NCBI RefSeq assembly: GCF_013373865.1
Contig: NC_050467.1
Span: 23,210,996 to 23,274,995 of the forward strand
DNA: 64,000 bases
Direction of reading: 5' to 3'
Origin: Monomorium pharaonis
Taxonomy: Eukaryota > Arthropoda > Insecta > Hymenoptera > Formicidae
Positions 1-13,100 of the stretch are shown here, piece by piece (position 1 is the first letter of the stretch; every line of letters starts with the position of its first letter). Made by a program: the position numbers and the translations under genes. The notes under the pieces are model-generated. The model saw nothing but the letters and a program-made list of their open reading frames with translations, did not search any database and was not told the DNA's origin.

Positions 1-3000
1 TTGTTGCAAAGCTGTTAAAGGTAAGAATGCAACGTCTCCTTTACCATCCCTTAAACATCTGAAAAAAAGATGCAAATTAATGTCTCTTTGAAGATTACAA
101 AGAATAAATTAAGTATCCATTATTTATACAAATTAGCTGAAAATGCTTGCATAAAAATGATAAAGATGTTGCAATATTACCTAAGCGCTCCTTTTCCGCC
201 GTTGTAATATTCGGCATTTGTAGGTTTGCATTTTGTCGCTTCTTTCGCCTGATCATCGTCGGTCTTGATATTGCCAACACACAATTGACAGGACAAGGAG
301 TTAAGTGGCGCGCCGGGAGCACAAGACTTAGAAAAGAAGGTATCCATTTCATTAAGTTCTTTAATAAGCCCGTTAAGCTTGAGTGTATGAGCCGGTGCAT
401 AATAGCCAGCGTAATCGCCCACGTAGCCGCTGTGACAAGACGGCTTGTCTCTAAGATCGCCTGTCAACAAGTATATTGACAATTACGCCCATAGAAATTT
501 GTATAAATTTTTATAGATTTATATAGAGCTACTTTTTTTCAAACTGCCTTTAAATATTTAAATAATAGATATATTTTTTGCCAAAATTTAGCTTTAATAT
601 CGTCTTGAATTGATATTTTTCTTAATATAAAATTAATTCCAATTTTTAGACACTTTTATATGTTTTATCTTATGATAATTTTATTGGTTGTAAATTTTAT
701 AATTTAGCTACATACTCAATCCATTTATGGAGGAGCCACTCTTGATAACAGCAAGTGCTGGCCGCTCGCTCAGTTTTGTTGATCCTTCACCATAAGTTTC
801 GGCGACAATTGGTTTCGCATTGTAATCGTTAATTGCGCGTTTTACCGATTTACCGTCAATTATTGTGATGTCTGCTCCATTGTCCCTAACGGCCTTTAAG
901 CAAGCAGTCTCATCTTTCTCCAATATGCAATCAAATCTGGGTCTAGCGTCTCTGTAAAAATTACAATACATGTAATACAATACATGTCGAAATATAATAA
1001 AAGTGCTTGCATTTTCATTATCTAGATCTAAGTTCTAAACAATTATTATTAAGGGATTTATTATTAATTAAATTCATATTTTATTTATTTTTGTTCTTGA
1101 TACTTAATTAATAAAATTTGTTTGACTTTAAATGGAAAGACAATAAAATATTTATTTCAAAGTAAGTTAATTGATTAAGAATCAATATTAACGTGTCTTG
1201 TACTACATGTAATTATACCTCGAGAACGCGGCTCTAGCGAGACTGCGACATTTCTTCAGCGAATATTCATCCCAAACGCACCAGCGAGCATCTCTTTCTG
1301 GTGCTCCAGAATTCCTCTCGATCACGTCCATGTATTTTGCACTTATCAAGTGCTCTTCCGGCGATACTGGTGGTGCGGGAACAGCCAGGGTCTTCTCGTT
1401 GAGTAGCAGAAGATCCGACCACCAATTCGCTTTCTCATTTTCGCCAAGTTGACTGAGTTGTGTTAAGTCCTAAAAATACATATGATATGTTTATATATAT
1501 GTATAATATGTTTAAATATATGTATATATATATATATATATATATGTATACTATGTTTATATATATATGTATGTATGTATGTGTATGTGTGTGTGTCTAT
1601 AGATATTTGAGTGTTTTTTAACATAAATAATATTTTAATATTATATGTTTTATATTGAGTCGATTGAATATTAGTGAATAAAAATGTTAAGTTTTTTATT
1701 TAAAATATTGATTATTAACAGAATTATTATACAAAATGTAGATAGATATAACAATGTTTTTGAAAATTTAAAATTAATGATAATATTCTTATTTCATTAG
1801 AACATAATTCTACAGGATTTTTATTAGAGTATCACGTAATATATATATAAACGTTTTTGTTTAGAGAGTCATATCCTCATTCTGTGTAACATTCAATTAA
1901 TCACTGAAATGGATATTTGAATGGATATGACTCTCTGAACAAAAACGTTTTTATAAATTTTAAATGGATATTTCAGTGACTAATTGGATGGATACTTAGG
2001 AAACAGATCACGCACTCTTTGGATAGCATCCCGTTTGAAGGTGTCACCTCTGTTGATCATGTATCCCTGCCACGGTCGGGCGGCCCACGTGCACGGTTTC
2101 GTATTTGAATCGATTGGCACTTTACTGCCGTCCGGGCAGAAGTATCGGAAGTCAGCCGGGTTTTCGGATGTCGGCATCGCCGGTGTAACTCCGACGGGAA
2201 GACCAAAGAAACGCTTCACGTAGATGACTTTCGTCCAGGCGACGTCACCGCCATTATGAGCCAGACAGCGTAGAGCTCCTTCGTATCCGGAGTATATGTC
2301 CGGATAATCGCACACGTCTGGTTTTTCACAAAGAGCACACATGTTGCTGTATGTTTCCTCTGAAAAAGGAGAACGATATAGGTAATCTTATCTTCATGCT
2401 TGACATTTTTATTGATCCTAATTTCAATTATTATTGTCAATTTTTGTAAAGTAGAATTTATTTGTAATCCTTATGAATTCTAAATTGTTTGGGTTAAATT
2501 TTATAGAAAATAAATAGATATTGATTAAAAATCGACGCATTACGATGCTGTCAAAATGCTACTTTAACAGTTAATTTCGTCATTTGTAGAAGAGAAAAGT
2601 CAATTGCGACCAGAAGAAATGTAAGTTCAGTTTACGCAACGCAGTTTTACTTTCTACTTAACGTAACTACTTTATTTGCATTGCAGTTTGTTGAACCACG
2701 GTTATTTTAATTCGCACAATGTTGTAATTTGATTTTATATAAATACAAGAAAATTAGCTCGTGCCTCGAAAGAAGCGAGTCAATCTAAGTACGTGTTATT
2801 TTGTAGTTGATAATATTGTTTGCCGACGGTAGGTTCACCTACATGACACAATCGTTGCAAATTTCGAAGATTACCGCCACTTACTGAGCCTCTGATTGAT
2901 GGCAGGATCGGGTGACCATTTGCCCACTAGGCAGCCTTTGTCGAAGAGCGTGCTCAGAGCGCGAAGTTCATTCTCGCGAGCGGAATATTCCGGGTTGTTG

Positions 3001-4336
3001 ATGTCGGTCAGCACGCCCATCGCAGTCAGTTTCGTGATGGGAATTTTGTACCCAACATTACGACCCACGCCAGTATGGCAGGACTTAAGACCCTTCAAAT
3101 CCTGAACGTTGTTAATGTTCAGGTCCTTATGAATAACGGCTACCGCTTCGTAACGATATAGTGCATCAGGTTCTTCTTTTGTTCTTATCTGATAGACAAA
3201 TAAATAATAAATAATCCGTAATACCTTTATATATCCGTAATATTTTTTCTAATTATTTAAATACAATTTCTTTTTATTTTATAAATAATATTTATATCAG
3301 TAGTAATAATTGTATTAAACATTTTTTAATTTTTGCATTCAAGTTTCTATTTTTCTGTTTTAATTCTTATGTCCTTAGTTCTTATTTTAAGTTTACTTTT
3401 TTAAATCGTGTTAGCTTTATGATTAAAGATCTTTTTTTCTAATTTATTAAATTTTGAAAAATATTGAATGCATTACCTGTTCGACGACGCTATATTTAGC
3501 CGTTTCAGCTAGCTTATTTTTCGCCGCGAGATACATATCTTCAGGATCTACTGCGACAATGTCTGCTTCCTCCCTGCCAACCCGTTCAATGCAGTCATAT
3601 CTGTCGCGCCCCGAAATACACGATATCGCGATACCTTTGCTCTCCGCTTCTTCGTTCATTTTGACGCATTCCTTCGAGTATATCTCAGGGATGCACATTA
3701 CCCCTGGCGAAAATGTAAAATCGGAGCGTAAGTTGAATGTAAAGGGAGAGTAATAGAAGCGTTAACAAACCTTTTACGAAGCGTAAATTGAAACAATGAA
3801 ATGTAAAAGAAGCGTTAACACTTCTTTCATGTGTTTTATAAATGAGTTTCATAAAAAAATCCAATTGGCGACTCAATATACATCTTTGTTTACTTTATTA
3901 GATGTTTAATAATTTTATTTTTGTTGCATCTATATTTGAAACTATAAAATTAAACTCAAACATTTGAACTTTATGATCACAAGAGTTAAAAATGTATGAT
4001 AGTTTTTAAAAAATATGTAAAAGTTTTCTGTTAATTGCAGACACTTGACGGTAAAAATATATAATTTTACCCGCGGCGATTAAACATGGAAGTGTGACAG
4101 AATGACAGCTTGAAGATCATATTTGATTTTCAAATTTACAAATGTAATCGGAGAAGACGGACAGTTAAAAAATTTTTATTTACTACCAGATAATCGACTG
4201 CGTGTAATATATTTCCAACATATTTTTGCGAATCAATCTCATCAATTTCCATGAAGTACTTACATATTCGCGGCGGACTTGTAGCAGACACAGCCGCCAC
4301 CGCGAAAATTGCGAGTACCGTGAATCTGTGCAGCAT
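1..4336 (-). CDS. Tsf1: Transferrin 1 (secreted iron-binding protein), 3' end cut by window edge
   Basis: Secreted insect transferrin, which binds ferric iron in haemolymph and is part of iron transport and of withholding iron from microbes. Coding exons in gene order: 4264-4336, 3477-3703, 2885-3188, 1996-2359, 1219-1452, 716-951, 181-460 and 1-58. All phases agree and give 592 residues; about 100 more should lie beyond the left edge if it is of usual family length (~700). The first exon encodes a signal peptide (start MLHRFTVLAIFAVAAVSA). N-lobe landmarks are RDRYDCIERVGREEADIVAV, DPEDMYLA, CHTGVGRNVGYKIP and GYEGALRCLAHNGGDVAW. C-lobe landmarks are TIIDGKSVK, CHSGYVGDYAG and GALRCLRDGKGDVAFLP. 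The C-lobe lacks the usual Tyr and Arg ligands, as is common in insect transferrin 1. The joint 1996/1452 is the least certain: a more obvious acceptor lies 17 bases upstream at 1470 but breaks the frame. Confidence 0.93.
1510..1600. repeat. TA/TG microsatellite in a transferrin intron
   Basis: A run of TA dinucleotides passes into TATG and TG repeats. It sits in the intron between the coding exons 1996-2359 and 1219-1452. Simple repeat with no evident function. Confidence 0.85.
1847..1987. repeat. Hairpin-forming inverted repeat beside a transferrin splice donor
   Basis: Bases 1847-1876 are nearly perfectly complementary to 1923-1954; both arms carry AGAGAGTCATATCC in opposite orientation. 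A second, shorter inverted pair overlaps it: AATTAATCACTGAAAT near 1896-1911 against ATTTCAGTGACTAATT near 1969-1984. The structure ends about 10 bases from the inferred donor at 1996/1995. It looks like a small palindromic MITE or MITE remnant. Confidence 0.7.
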
Positions 4337-4482
4337 CTTGGTTACAGCACCTCGCGGATCACGGTAATGCGCGATTTTCTTCCAAAATCAATGCGATATC
4401 GGGAAGATGAGGCAGGTGTGACCGCAAACTGTTGGCCGGCGACGACTTGTCAAGACCGTCCGGAGTAGCGGTCTATGTACGT

Positions 4483-4492
4483 CTTTATATAG
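4483..4492 (-). promoter_or_regulatory. TATA box of the transferrin gene
   Basis: On the minus strand the sequence reads CTATATAAAG, about 150 bases upstream of the transferrin start codon at 4336. A start site near 4455-4460 would leave a 5' UTR of roughly 120 bases with no intron needed. This is a sequence match only; the start site is inferred. Confidence 0.6.
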
Positions 4493-4499
4493 ATGCGTC

Positions 4500-7188
4500 T
4501 TTTTCTTCCTTGTTTTCAGCTCGGAAGAGAAGTAGGGGAAAGGAGTTTCGCTCTTTTTCCTTCTCCCTTCTTCCCTATCGCTCGGAGATCCCCGTCGTCG
4601 TTCTTCCTCCATTCGTTTTGTGTAATGACGACATCGCCGTTCATTATCTATTCGTTTTCGCGCGCTTCTCCCGCGATAATGGCACTTTTCAGCCTTGTCG
4701 CATATCGCTTTTTTGGGGGGAGAAAGACAGGTTTTCGTATCAACAGATTTTTGTGTTATAAAAATTATTATTCTTGAATGCGAATATACATACACAAATA
4801 ATTACAAAAAAGTGATTTTTTAAGATCCTGAAAATGTGATATAAAAATATGATATAACTACAAGTTTGGATTGCTGAAATAAAAATTATTTTTACTTTAA
4901 AAAATACATTATAATTGTATATATTAATAATTTTTGGAATTATATATAAAAATTAAAACAAAGATAATAGAATTTCAAAATTCATTTATTAACAAATCGA
5001 ATATTTAAGTCTTAGACGTCAAAGAGGAAAATGCATTACAGTATTTAATTAACTTTTAATTAAAAGAAAAAATTATTCCAGTTTTTAATAAAAAATATTA
5101 TCCTGTTTGTAAAAAATATTACAGGAGTTAAATCTTGTTGAATTCTCGATCAAACTTGAATCGTGGTGGTCAACGTTCTCAACTTTCCAGGATGGGTTAC
5201 TCGCCCATCGTTGGGAGCATCGTGGAAAACCTTGAAGAGAAATTTTTCTTTATCGGTCCGGTCCTTGTTTGCCACCTTCTCGTTTTAAGTTTAATTTATG
5301 TCCTCGGCTTTGTTTGGCAAATTCGCGTCCTTCGCTCTTCGAAGATGTGACGCATGCACAAATGTACGCGCATTACCATGTAAAATGTTAAAATTGCGAA
5401 GTTAAAATTTAAAATTTCATGCAACTTTGATGACACGAGGAAAGTACTGAGCGGTAATTTCCCGTTATCGTCACTTGACGATAATTTCATCATTCTCTGT
5501 CTTTTTCTTGACTACAGATCACAAACTGAATAAATAACCAATGTAACGTTATATTTATGTTTTGCTGTTACAAAATGACATTTGATAAGTATATAATCTC
5601 TGAACTGCAAGCTATAAATAATTTTCAAATGATATAATGCTATACATGTAGTTGTAGCATGTATGCATAAAGAATAATATACTAAAAAAATAAGTTTATC
5701 ATAGGAAAGTGTGTTAATTGGTTATCTGCCGGCCAATATTGATTTATATTATGTTACATATAAATTTTTTTTTAACAGCTAGTGTAGTTGATATAGAGAT
5801 AACAATATTTTGACGTAAAGACATGAAAATTGTTAATTGTTGTTTATTTAAATTAATACTAAATCTTTTTTTGGATTTTTGGTTTTCGGAATTTTAGATT
5901 GTGTGAAAGTTTAATAATGTTAGAGATTAATAATTACGACGTATGTGAATTTTATAAATAAATAAGTATATATATATATATAATTTATATAATTTATATG
6001 TATATCTGTAATGTCTATCTTATTTATGTAGCATGTATTTATTTATATATACTATCTTAATCTTAAAATAATCTTTTAGAAGTATTGTTTTCATAACAAC
6101 AGAGTGATAATTTAGAATAATTATAAAATTATGTTTATAGAACACTTAACTATCTATCAACTTTTTAAAACAATTGAATATATGTAGAGATTAATTTCTT
6201 GTTTCTTGTTGACAGATTGTTATCGATGGACTATTATACAACTCGCGGAAGCACAAACATCGACGTTGAAATATAAACGCGTGCTTGATGAATGATCTGT
6301 ATGATTCATATACCTATAGATCATAAGTATGCCAAAGTATTAGATCATTCTTCGTGGCAGACGATGAACTGTTGGAGGAAAAAGCATTTTGGATTGTCGC
6401 AAATAGCGGATCAGAATTCACGATGATGCTCTCTCGCCCTGACAAGAGGAAATCCCCGTATTATGACACCGTTATCTTGTCAAACGATAATGGGTACTTT
6501 CCATCTAGTGACATAAATCAACACAAATTATTCCATCTTTTTTGACAACATCTGTTGCAATTTATCTTATGGTAAGTCTCGTAATCTCTAAATAAAATAT
6601 TTTAGTAAGAAGAGAGTGTGTGTATTACAGTTTACATGAATAATTTTGTTAATATCAGGCATTACTGGTACAGATAAACTTTTTCCTAGGAGAATCGGAA
6701 TAACATTAATACAAAAAGTAGATAAAAAACAACAAACAAAATACAAATATTGAATATTATCTTTTATATAACATATAAGCACAAAGTTTACCAAGAAATG
6801 TCCAGATACAGCAATATTACATTACTTATCTGTTTCTTGGAATTAATAATTTTCCTTTATCGCGAGTGCATACATGAGATCGAGATCGAAATAACAAGTA
6901 TCAATGACGAAACGTAATACAAAACTATTGCCATGTATTATCATACATATTACACGTGAATTTACATAAATCTGTAATTCAGCGAGTCAACGTATTAATC
7001 CGATATTCTCGGCGCTCGACGCTCCCCGCGCGTTTAGACTTCTCCATGAATGCATAAATAGAACAATATTATTATTCCTGTTGAAAAAAAGCAGTTTTCA
7101 TAAATTAAAGTCGAGAAAATTAAGTCGACGTTGTCAAAGCGTCGACGATCTCGCTCGCGCCAAGATTTTTTTCCTCGACACACGAGTC
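4500..7188. other. Intergenic region between transferrin and CFAP43
   Basis: AT-rich, with many stop codons in all frames. It holds the transferrin upstream region at its left and the 3' flank of CFAP43 at its right. Open frames of about 60-100 codons near 4400-4800 (purine/pyrimidine-biased), 5135-5350 and 6354-6545 show no domain or splice support. A short TA run lies near 5970-5990. I see no gene here. Confidence 0.6.
4584..4593 (-). promoter_or_regulatory. kappaB-like site upstream of transferrin
   Basis: The minus strand reads GGGGATCTCC, which fits the GGGRNWYYCC consensus for Rel/NF-kappaB factors. It lies about 100 bases upstream of the TATA box. Insect transferrin 1 genes are known to be induced by infection through Toll/IMD signalling, so the position makes sense, but a 10-base match can occur by chance. 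Confidence 0.4.
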
Positions 7189-10100
7189 CTATGCGGTTTT
7201 AAACTGCAAGGTCGGATACGTTCGCAGCTTCAAGACCTCGAGGTGAGCGTGCAAGATTAGCAACTGCTCATAATTTTCCTCTGCTTTCATAACAAGTCTG
7301 GTACGCCTCGCGATCGTCGCGAGTCTCATCCTGCGAGATTCCTCGTCCCTCTTGCGATGCGGATCCTCAAGCAACCTGCGACGTTCCTCGACGTCCGCCG
7401 ACTTCGATCTGATCTCCTGCGACATCTTGTCGTTCTTCTTCTTCCACTTGGCCATCAGCCGCTTCATTTCTTTTAGACGCGCCTGCTCTAATTCCAACAA
7501 GTCACGAAATTTCTGAAAATAAAAGACTTCATATTTCTTGAATCATCTGTGAACGGTGAACAATTCGAGTAATAATAAATCGGTACTTACGTTTCGAAAT
7601 GTTCGCAAGTCGACTTCCATCTTTTCGTAATCTCTCTCCAAACTTATGCTGCAGGGATAGTTGTTCAAAAATTCAAGCACGTTTCTCGTGATCTAAAATT
7701 GCGCAAGAAACAATAGCCCTTCTTTGACATCAAACAATTGTTGATATAGAAAATTGCTATATTATGATACAATAATAATAAATTTTTTCTAAGAAGAAAA
7801 ACGCTCTCTTGCCAATCTTTATACCTTGAACTCTCGAATGTCCTTCAAGTCCCGCTGTAGGTCTTCCATTATCATTTTCGCGCAAGTATGCTTCCATTCG
7901 TGTTGCGACACGATCTTCCGCAAGTGCATGGATTTATGCATCGCTGCCAGCTTGCGTTTCCCGGTCTCAACGATACAATCGTTGACCCGTAAAAGCTCTT
8001 CTCTCATCACGAGAACAGCATTCGCATAGTCGGAGGGACAACCTTGTAGTTGCACCTCGATCTGACCCATTTTTAAAATGAGCTGAACCTCCATTTCCTG
8101 CGCGCGATGCGCCAAGGATTTCTCCATGTCGTCCAAGCTGGTCTTCTTGCACGTCACAACATTGTCAGCCGACTGCATCGCCTTCTGATAAAACGACAAC
8201 GTCTGCTCCGCCTCGGCTATCTCCACCGCGCAGCATCTCACCTTCGACATTGGTTTTTTTTTTAAATCTTTAATTATTATTTACACAGTTTAATAATAAT
8301 TACTGTAAGACAATATATTTTAGTAAATGTAATTGCTGACGTTTTTTTCTCACCTTCGTTTCTATCTCGATCTTCATTCTCCTCAATCTGCACATCGTTC
8401 GCCAATGATCGGCGTTAATTTGCAGCGGTAGATTTCGGGGCATCAAGTCCAAAACATCCATGCCTTTGAGGAAGTCCAGGCATTCGCGCGGTAAAATGTC
8501 CGACTTCTCGTTGTTCGCGACGCATCTTGCCACCTCTGTCAGGTAGGTGACGGACGTGGTGATCAGCCGACCGGCCCTGGGCCGCTTCTTGTAGTGCCTG
8601 AACAAGTGTTCTACTATCGGCTGCTTCAACTCCGAGAATTCGCTGCGGAACTTGGACTCCAGGCGTTTGTCCGCCTTGCACAGGTTGTCGTATCGCACTT
8701 TCAGCTCCGACACGATCATCTCCAGTGAGTTGCACTCCTCGGTGAGCTTGCGTGCCTCTCGCATCACCGGTGCTAACTCCTCGTCGGCGAGACGAGCGAT
8801 TTTCTGTCTGCCGTCGACCATATTCTGATATGTTTGAATTGTGCGTATCCTCATCAGTCTCTCCTGAAGAATAGCGCATTCAATTTGTATCTTCTTCAAC
8901 TCTAGATCCTTTAACTTGTCGTTAAATGCGGCGATGTCCCTTTGCAAAGCGTCTGAAATGTTTTATATATCTGAATGACGAAAGCAACCTCAGCGCAGGC
9001 TAAACAATTATTCTATTTTAATGAATAGGGTTTATTTATTTTTTTAAATGTCTTGTTTAAAACGTTTTAACCTTTTGTTTCTATAATATCAGCTTGTAGT
9101 ATCGCTTTATATTTTTCACGTTCTTTCTGTAACGTCTGTACTTTGGATTCGTACGACGCGATAGCTGCAATATCCTCGTCGGTGTATTTCGAAGGATTCT
9201 TCATAATTAAGCAATCCGGCACAGGTATTTCCTTTTTCACTTCATCTTCCCATCTTAAAACAATAAGATTTCTTTATTTTTGACATTTAAATTAATTTTA
9301 CATAATACTTTTTTGTAAGAAACATACGAAAGCTTGTTTGTATCAATAATTTATTTCTATGTAATTATTTCTCAAATTTTGATTGACTTACTTAAGTTCT
9401 AGTACACCGTCCATCATTTTTTCAAGTGCTATTTTATAAAACTCATTAATTTTTTCACTTTTATTTTCGTCTTTTTGATTCTTATCGAATATCTTTAGTT
9501 CTACCCGCTGTGACTGTTTCTCAAATACTTCGTGATCTTTAACGCTAATTATGTAGTCAGGTATTTCTTCGACATTCCAAGTTGGAGTCTCAATTGACTC
9601 TAGAATGGAATCTATGCCAAACAACGTTTTCAGTTCAGACGCACAATATCGAAGTCTGTCGATGCGCTCCTTTGCACATTTTAATACACATTCCTTTGCG
9701 TATTTCATTTCATCGAAGAGATCATTGAAACGCATCTGTTAAAGAAAAGACTTACAAAAATATATTATTGAATAATTAAAAATAATTTTTATATTACGTA
9801 AGTTTCTTCAAAGTAACGATTGAATTTATGTCTAATTATGTTTTCAATATTATGTAATGTAATTCTGTCCATAGATCTGTCTTTGAAAAAAAGCGTAACT
9901 TATGAAAATATATTGTTACATAATTTTTTATTTTACGTAATAATTATGTTTTCAGTTATTATATAATGTAATTGTATTAATAGATCTGTTTTTAAAAAAG
10001 CATAACTTACAAAATACATTATTAAACAATTAAACATAATTTTTATTTTACGTAAGTTTCTTTAAAGTAATGATGGAATTTATGTCTAATTATCTTTTCA

Positions 10101-13100
10101 GTATTATGTAATGTAATTATGTTAATAGATTTATGGTAACTGTCACCTTTAATTTACGCTCTCGATTTTCAGTGATAACATCTTTCTGCAGAATAGCTTC
10201 GAGATTGCTATCACACGGAGTCAATAGTTGATGTGTTGAAGCTATGCTTTCATCCTCAATCCATTTATGCGTCGTGATACCCGATATACACAATTTTTCA
10301 TCTTCATCCGCGAGTGTGTACCACCTCTTAGCCACTTGATGTGTTTGGCTTTCATTGTTAGTTAAAGATTCTTTATCGGAAATCATTATAGATCCTTGTC
10401 TTAAATCTTCTTCTTTATCTACTGATCTGTTATACACTTCATAACTAGAAAGATCATTTATCATGTTATGTTTTATTATTTCTAATAATTCAGTAAAAAA
10501 AATAACTACTTATAATATTATAAATTTCTTAAAATGTAACAGTAAGAAAACAAAAGTTATTTGTTATAATTGTATTATTATACGTATTATTAACGAAATA
10601 CGGGCAAAATAATTACCTGTATAAAAATTCGTCAGTGTCCGAGGAAAGCTTATTCCATACTTTGTAATCGTTCCTTTTTCTAGTCAAGGCGATGAGAGGA
10701 TAATTTTGAATAATTGTATTATCACCAATTGATTTGAGAGCACATGGTTTAACTTGCAGCGGTTCCCAAAATATTTCACGCAGATTCGACGCCACCTGAT
10801 CTCTTTGGACGCACTCCTCTTCGAGGTTTCGATGCAACTTATCTCGTTCAACTCGAGCTTCTTCTATTCTCCGCTGTCGAGACTTGCGATCTAAATCGAA
10901 GGCCGAGATCGGCAAACGGTGGTTTGAGGATTTTGCTTCATTTATGTCGAGGAGCTCGCGTATCTATTATAAAAAGTTATTTTAATTCTAAATCAAAATT
11001 GAATTCTAAAAGGGACATTACTTGCGTTTTAATTTTCTCAAGATCGGCCACGATAGAAGCTCGTAGAAGTAAAGCTTCATCACGTTCAGCCTTTAATTTA
11101 GCGGCGATTATACTATCCAACCAGGTTTCAATTCCTTGACTGTACAGTTCGTTTGAATCGGAAGTAAAATCCTCGATTGTTAAACGTATACTTGTAGTTT
11201 CGGTTTCTAATGTCAAATTTGTTTTCGTTTCTGGTAAGCTGTACATATGATTAAATTAATTTGGATTTATTTTCGTAATTTTTGTGAATAATTTAAATGA
11301 TGCGGCAGCGTAAAGAGTAAGTAAAGATATAATACCGAAGTCGATTGGCAACGAGATCGCCATTTCTACCGAGAGAAACAATCATTTCCCCAAAACGCGA
11401 AGAAATTGCATGTTTTATGCCTCCTTGGCTGCGATGATGTGGCATGAAAATCGCGATCACCCTGCGAAGTTCTGTACTATCTCTAACTACAATTAAGCCG
11501 TCATATCCGTAGGTTATAATTCGAGAACTGGTTACATATATTCCGATTCTCCTCAACTGATGCATTGAAAACAGTGCATCTGTGAGAACAATATCTTGAA
11601 AGTCATTCTGTAACACAAAATAAAACAATTTAGAAAAGTTATAATTTTCTAAAGTTGTTTAAATTATTTAATATAAAAAATATAATTTTATTATCTTGAT
11701 AATATCAAGTAATGTAAGTTTAATTTTTTATGTGATTGTATTTTGTATAAAAATATAATTTTTTACTTACTTGTATCTCCATTTGATGTAATTGTTTAGA
11801 TAAAGAGGGTATACCCAAAATACTCAAAGATTTAGATCCGTGATAGAACGTTCTGAAGGGTTTTAGTAAGTCTATCATGCAAACGGCACGCGGGCAAAAG
11901 TCGATCGAGATTTTGCAAGTGTACACAATTACTTTTTCGCCGCCGATCGAAGCTATAGAAGGATTAGTCGTTGCTAGGACTAAGATTTCAAAGCAGTCGT
12001 TGCTTCTTTCATATATCAAAAAATCAGTGATCTATAAAAGCAAAAAGACTTTTATTCTGTTTTTTCTTTTAACAAAGATATAAACTTACGCATCTATATT
12101 TTTACATTATTTATCGTGTAATAAATAATGTTTTAAAGAATATTTTGAAAAAAATTAAACTGAAAATAATTATATCTTAAATAATTAATTAAAAATAATA
12201 TTTTATATAAATGTCTTACATATCCATTAATTTCTATGAATCCTAAAACATCTATGCGTTGCTGTTTAGGTCGTTTACCAATAATAAATATCATGCCAGT
12301 TTGAGAATTGCCAATTCCCAAAAGTTCGCCGTTACATGAAAATTTTATCTTATCCAAGAAATTTTCATAAAGATGAAAGCAATTAAAAATTTTAGGTAAT
12401 GAAACTTTCGTGATATCAATTAGAATGCAATTACCAGTGTCGCTGCATGACACAAGGATTGGTAAAGTAGAATGTGAATTCACCTGAAGAACTGTTATGA
12501 AAAGATGATCAAGTATAAGAAATACTAATCTCATTATCTTTGTATATTAATTAAAAATGAAGGGGAATAAAGTACGTTAATTAGTTTAAAAAATGTATTT
12601 AACATGCTTTAACTAAATGTTTTTGCTTATAATTAGTCTTCTTTATATTTGACTTTACCTTCACCGTGGTGCTTCAGAGATAATCTCGCGATCAATTTGC
12701 CGGTCGATAACTCGAAAATGCAAAGACGATTTAGACGGTCCACCGCTGCGACGTGATCTGTACGCTGAGATATAGAAAACAATGTTTTGTATTCAATCTC
12801 GTCCGTATAAATAACTTCTATGTGGGGAATATTGTCGTGTTGCGTACAGATCTCAAAAATTTCTCCGTTTTTTGAATGAAGCAAAATTCCGTCTTTAAAA
12901 CAATGTTGTTTTCCTACTTGTATAGAATAGGAAGTCGAAATTGACCACATGAATTTCCACGTCACATTCCAATTTGCAGATGTTTTTTTGTAAAACTAAA
13001 ACATTATTAATTCTAATATATTGTAAAATAAAATAATAATAACATAAAGTTATGCAACAAGGACCGGTTATTCCAACTTCTTGGTAAACTTACCTACCAG

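Noticed and set aside
6354..6545. 63-residue plus-strand open frame (MADDELLEEKAFWIV...)
   Set aside because: Looks protein-like at the start but has no domain, no partner exons and no supported promoter; length is within chance.
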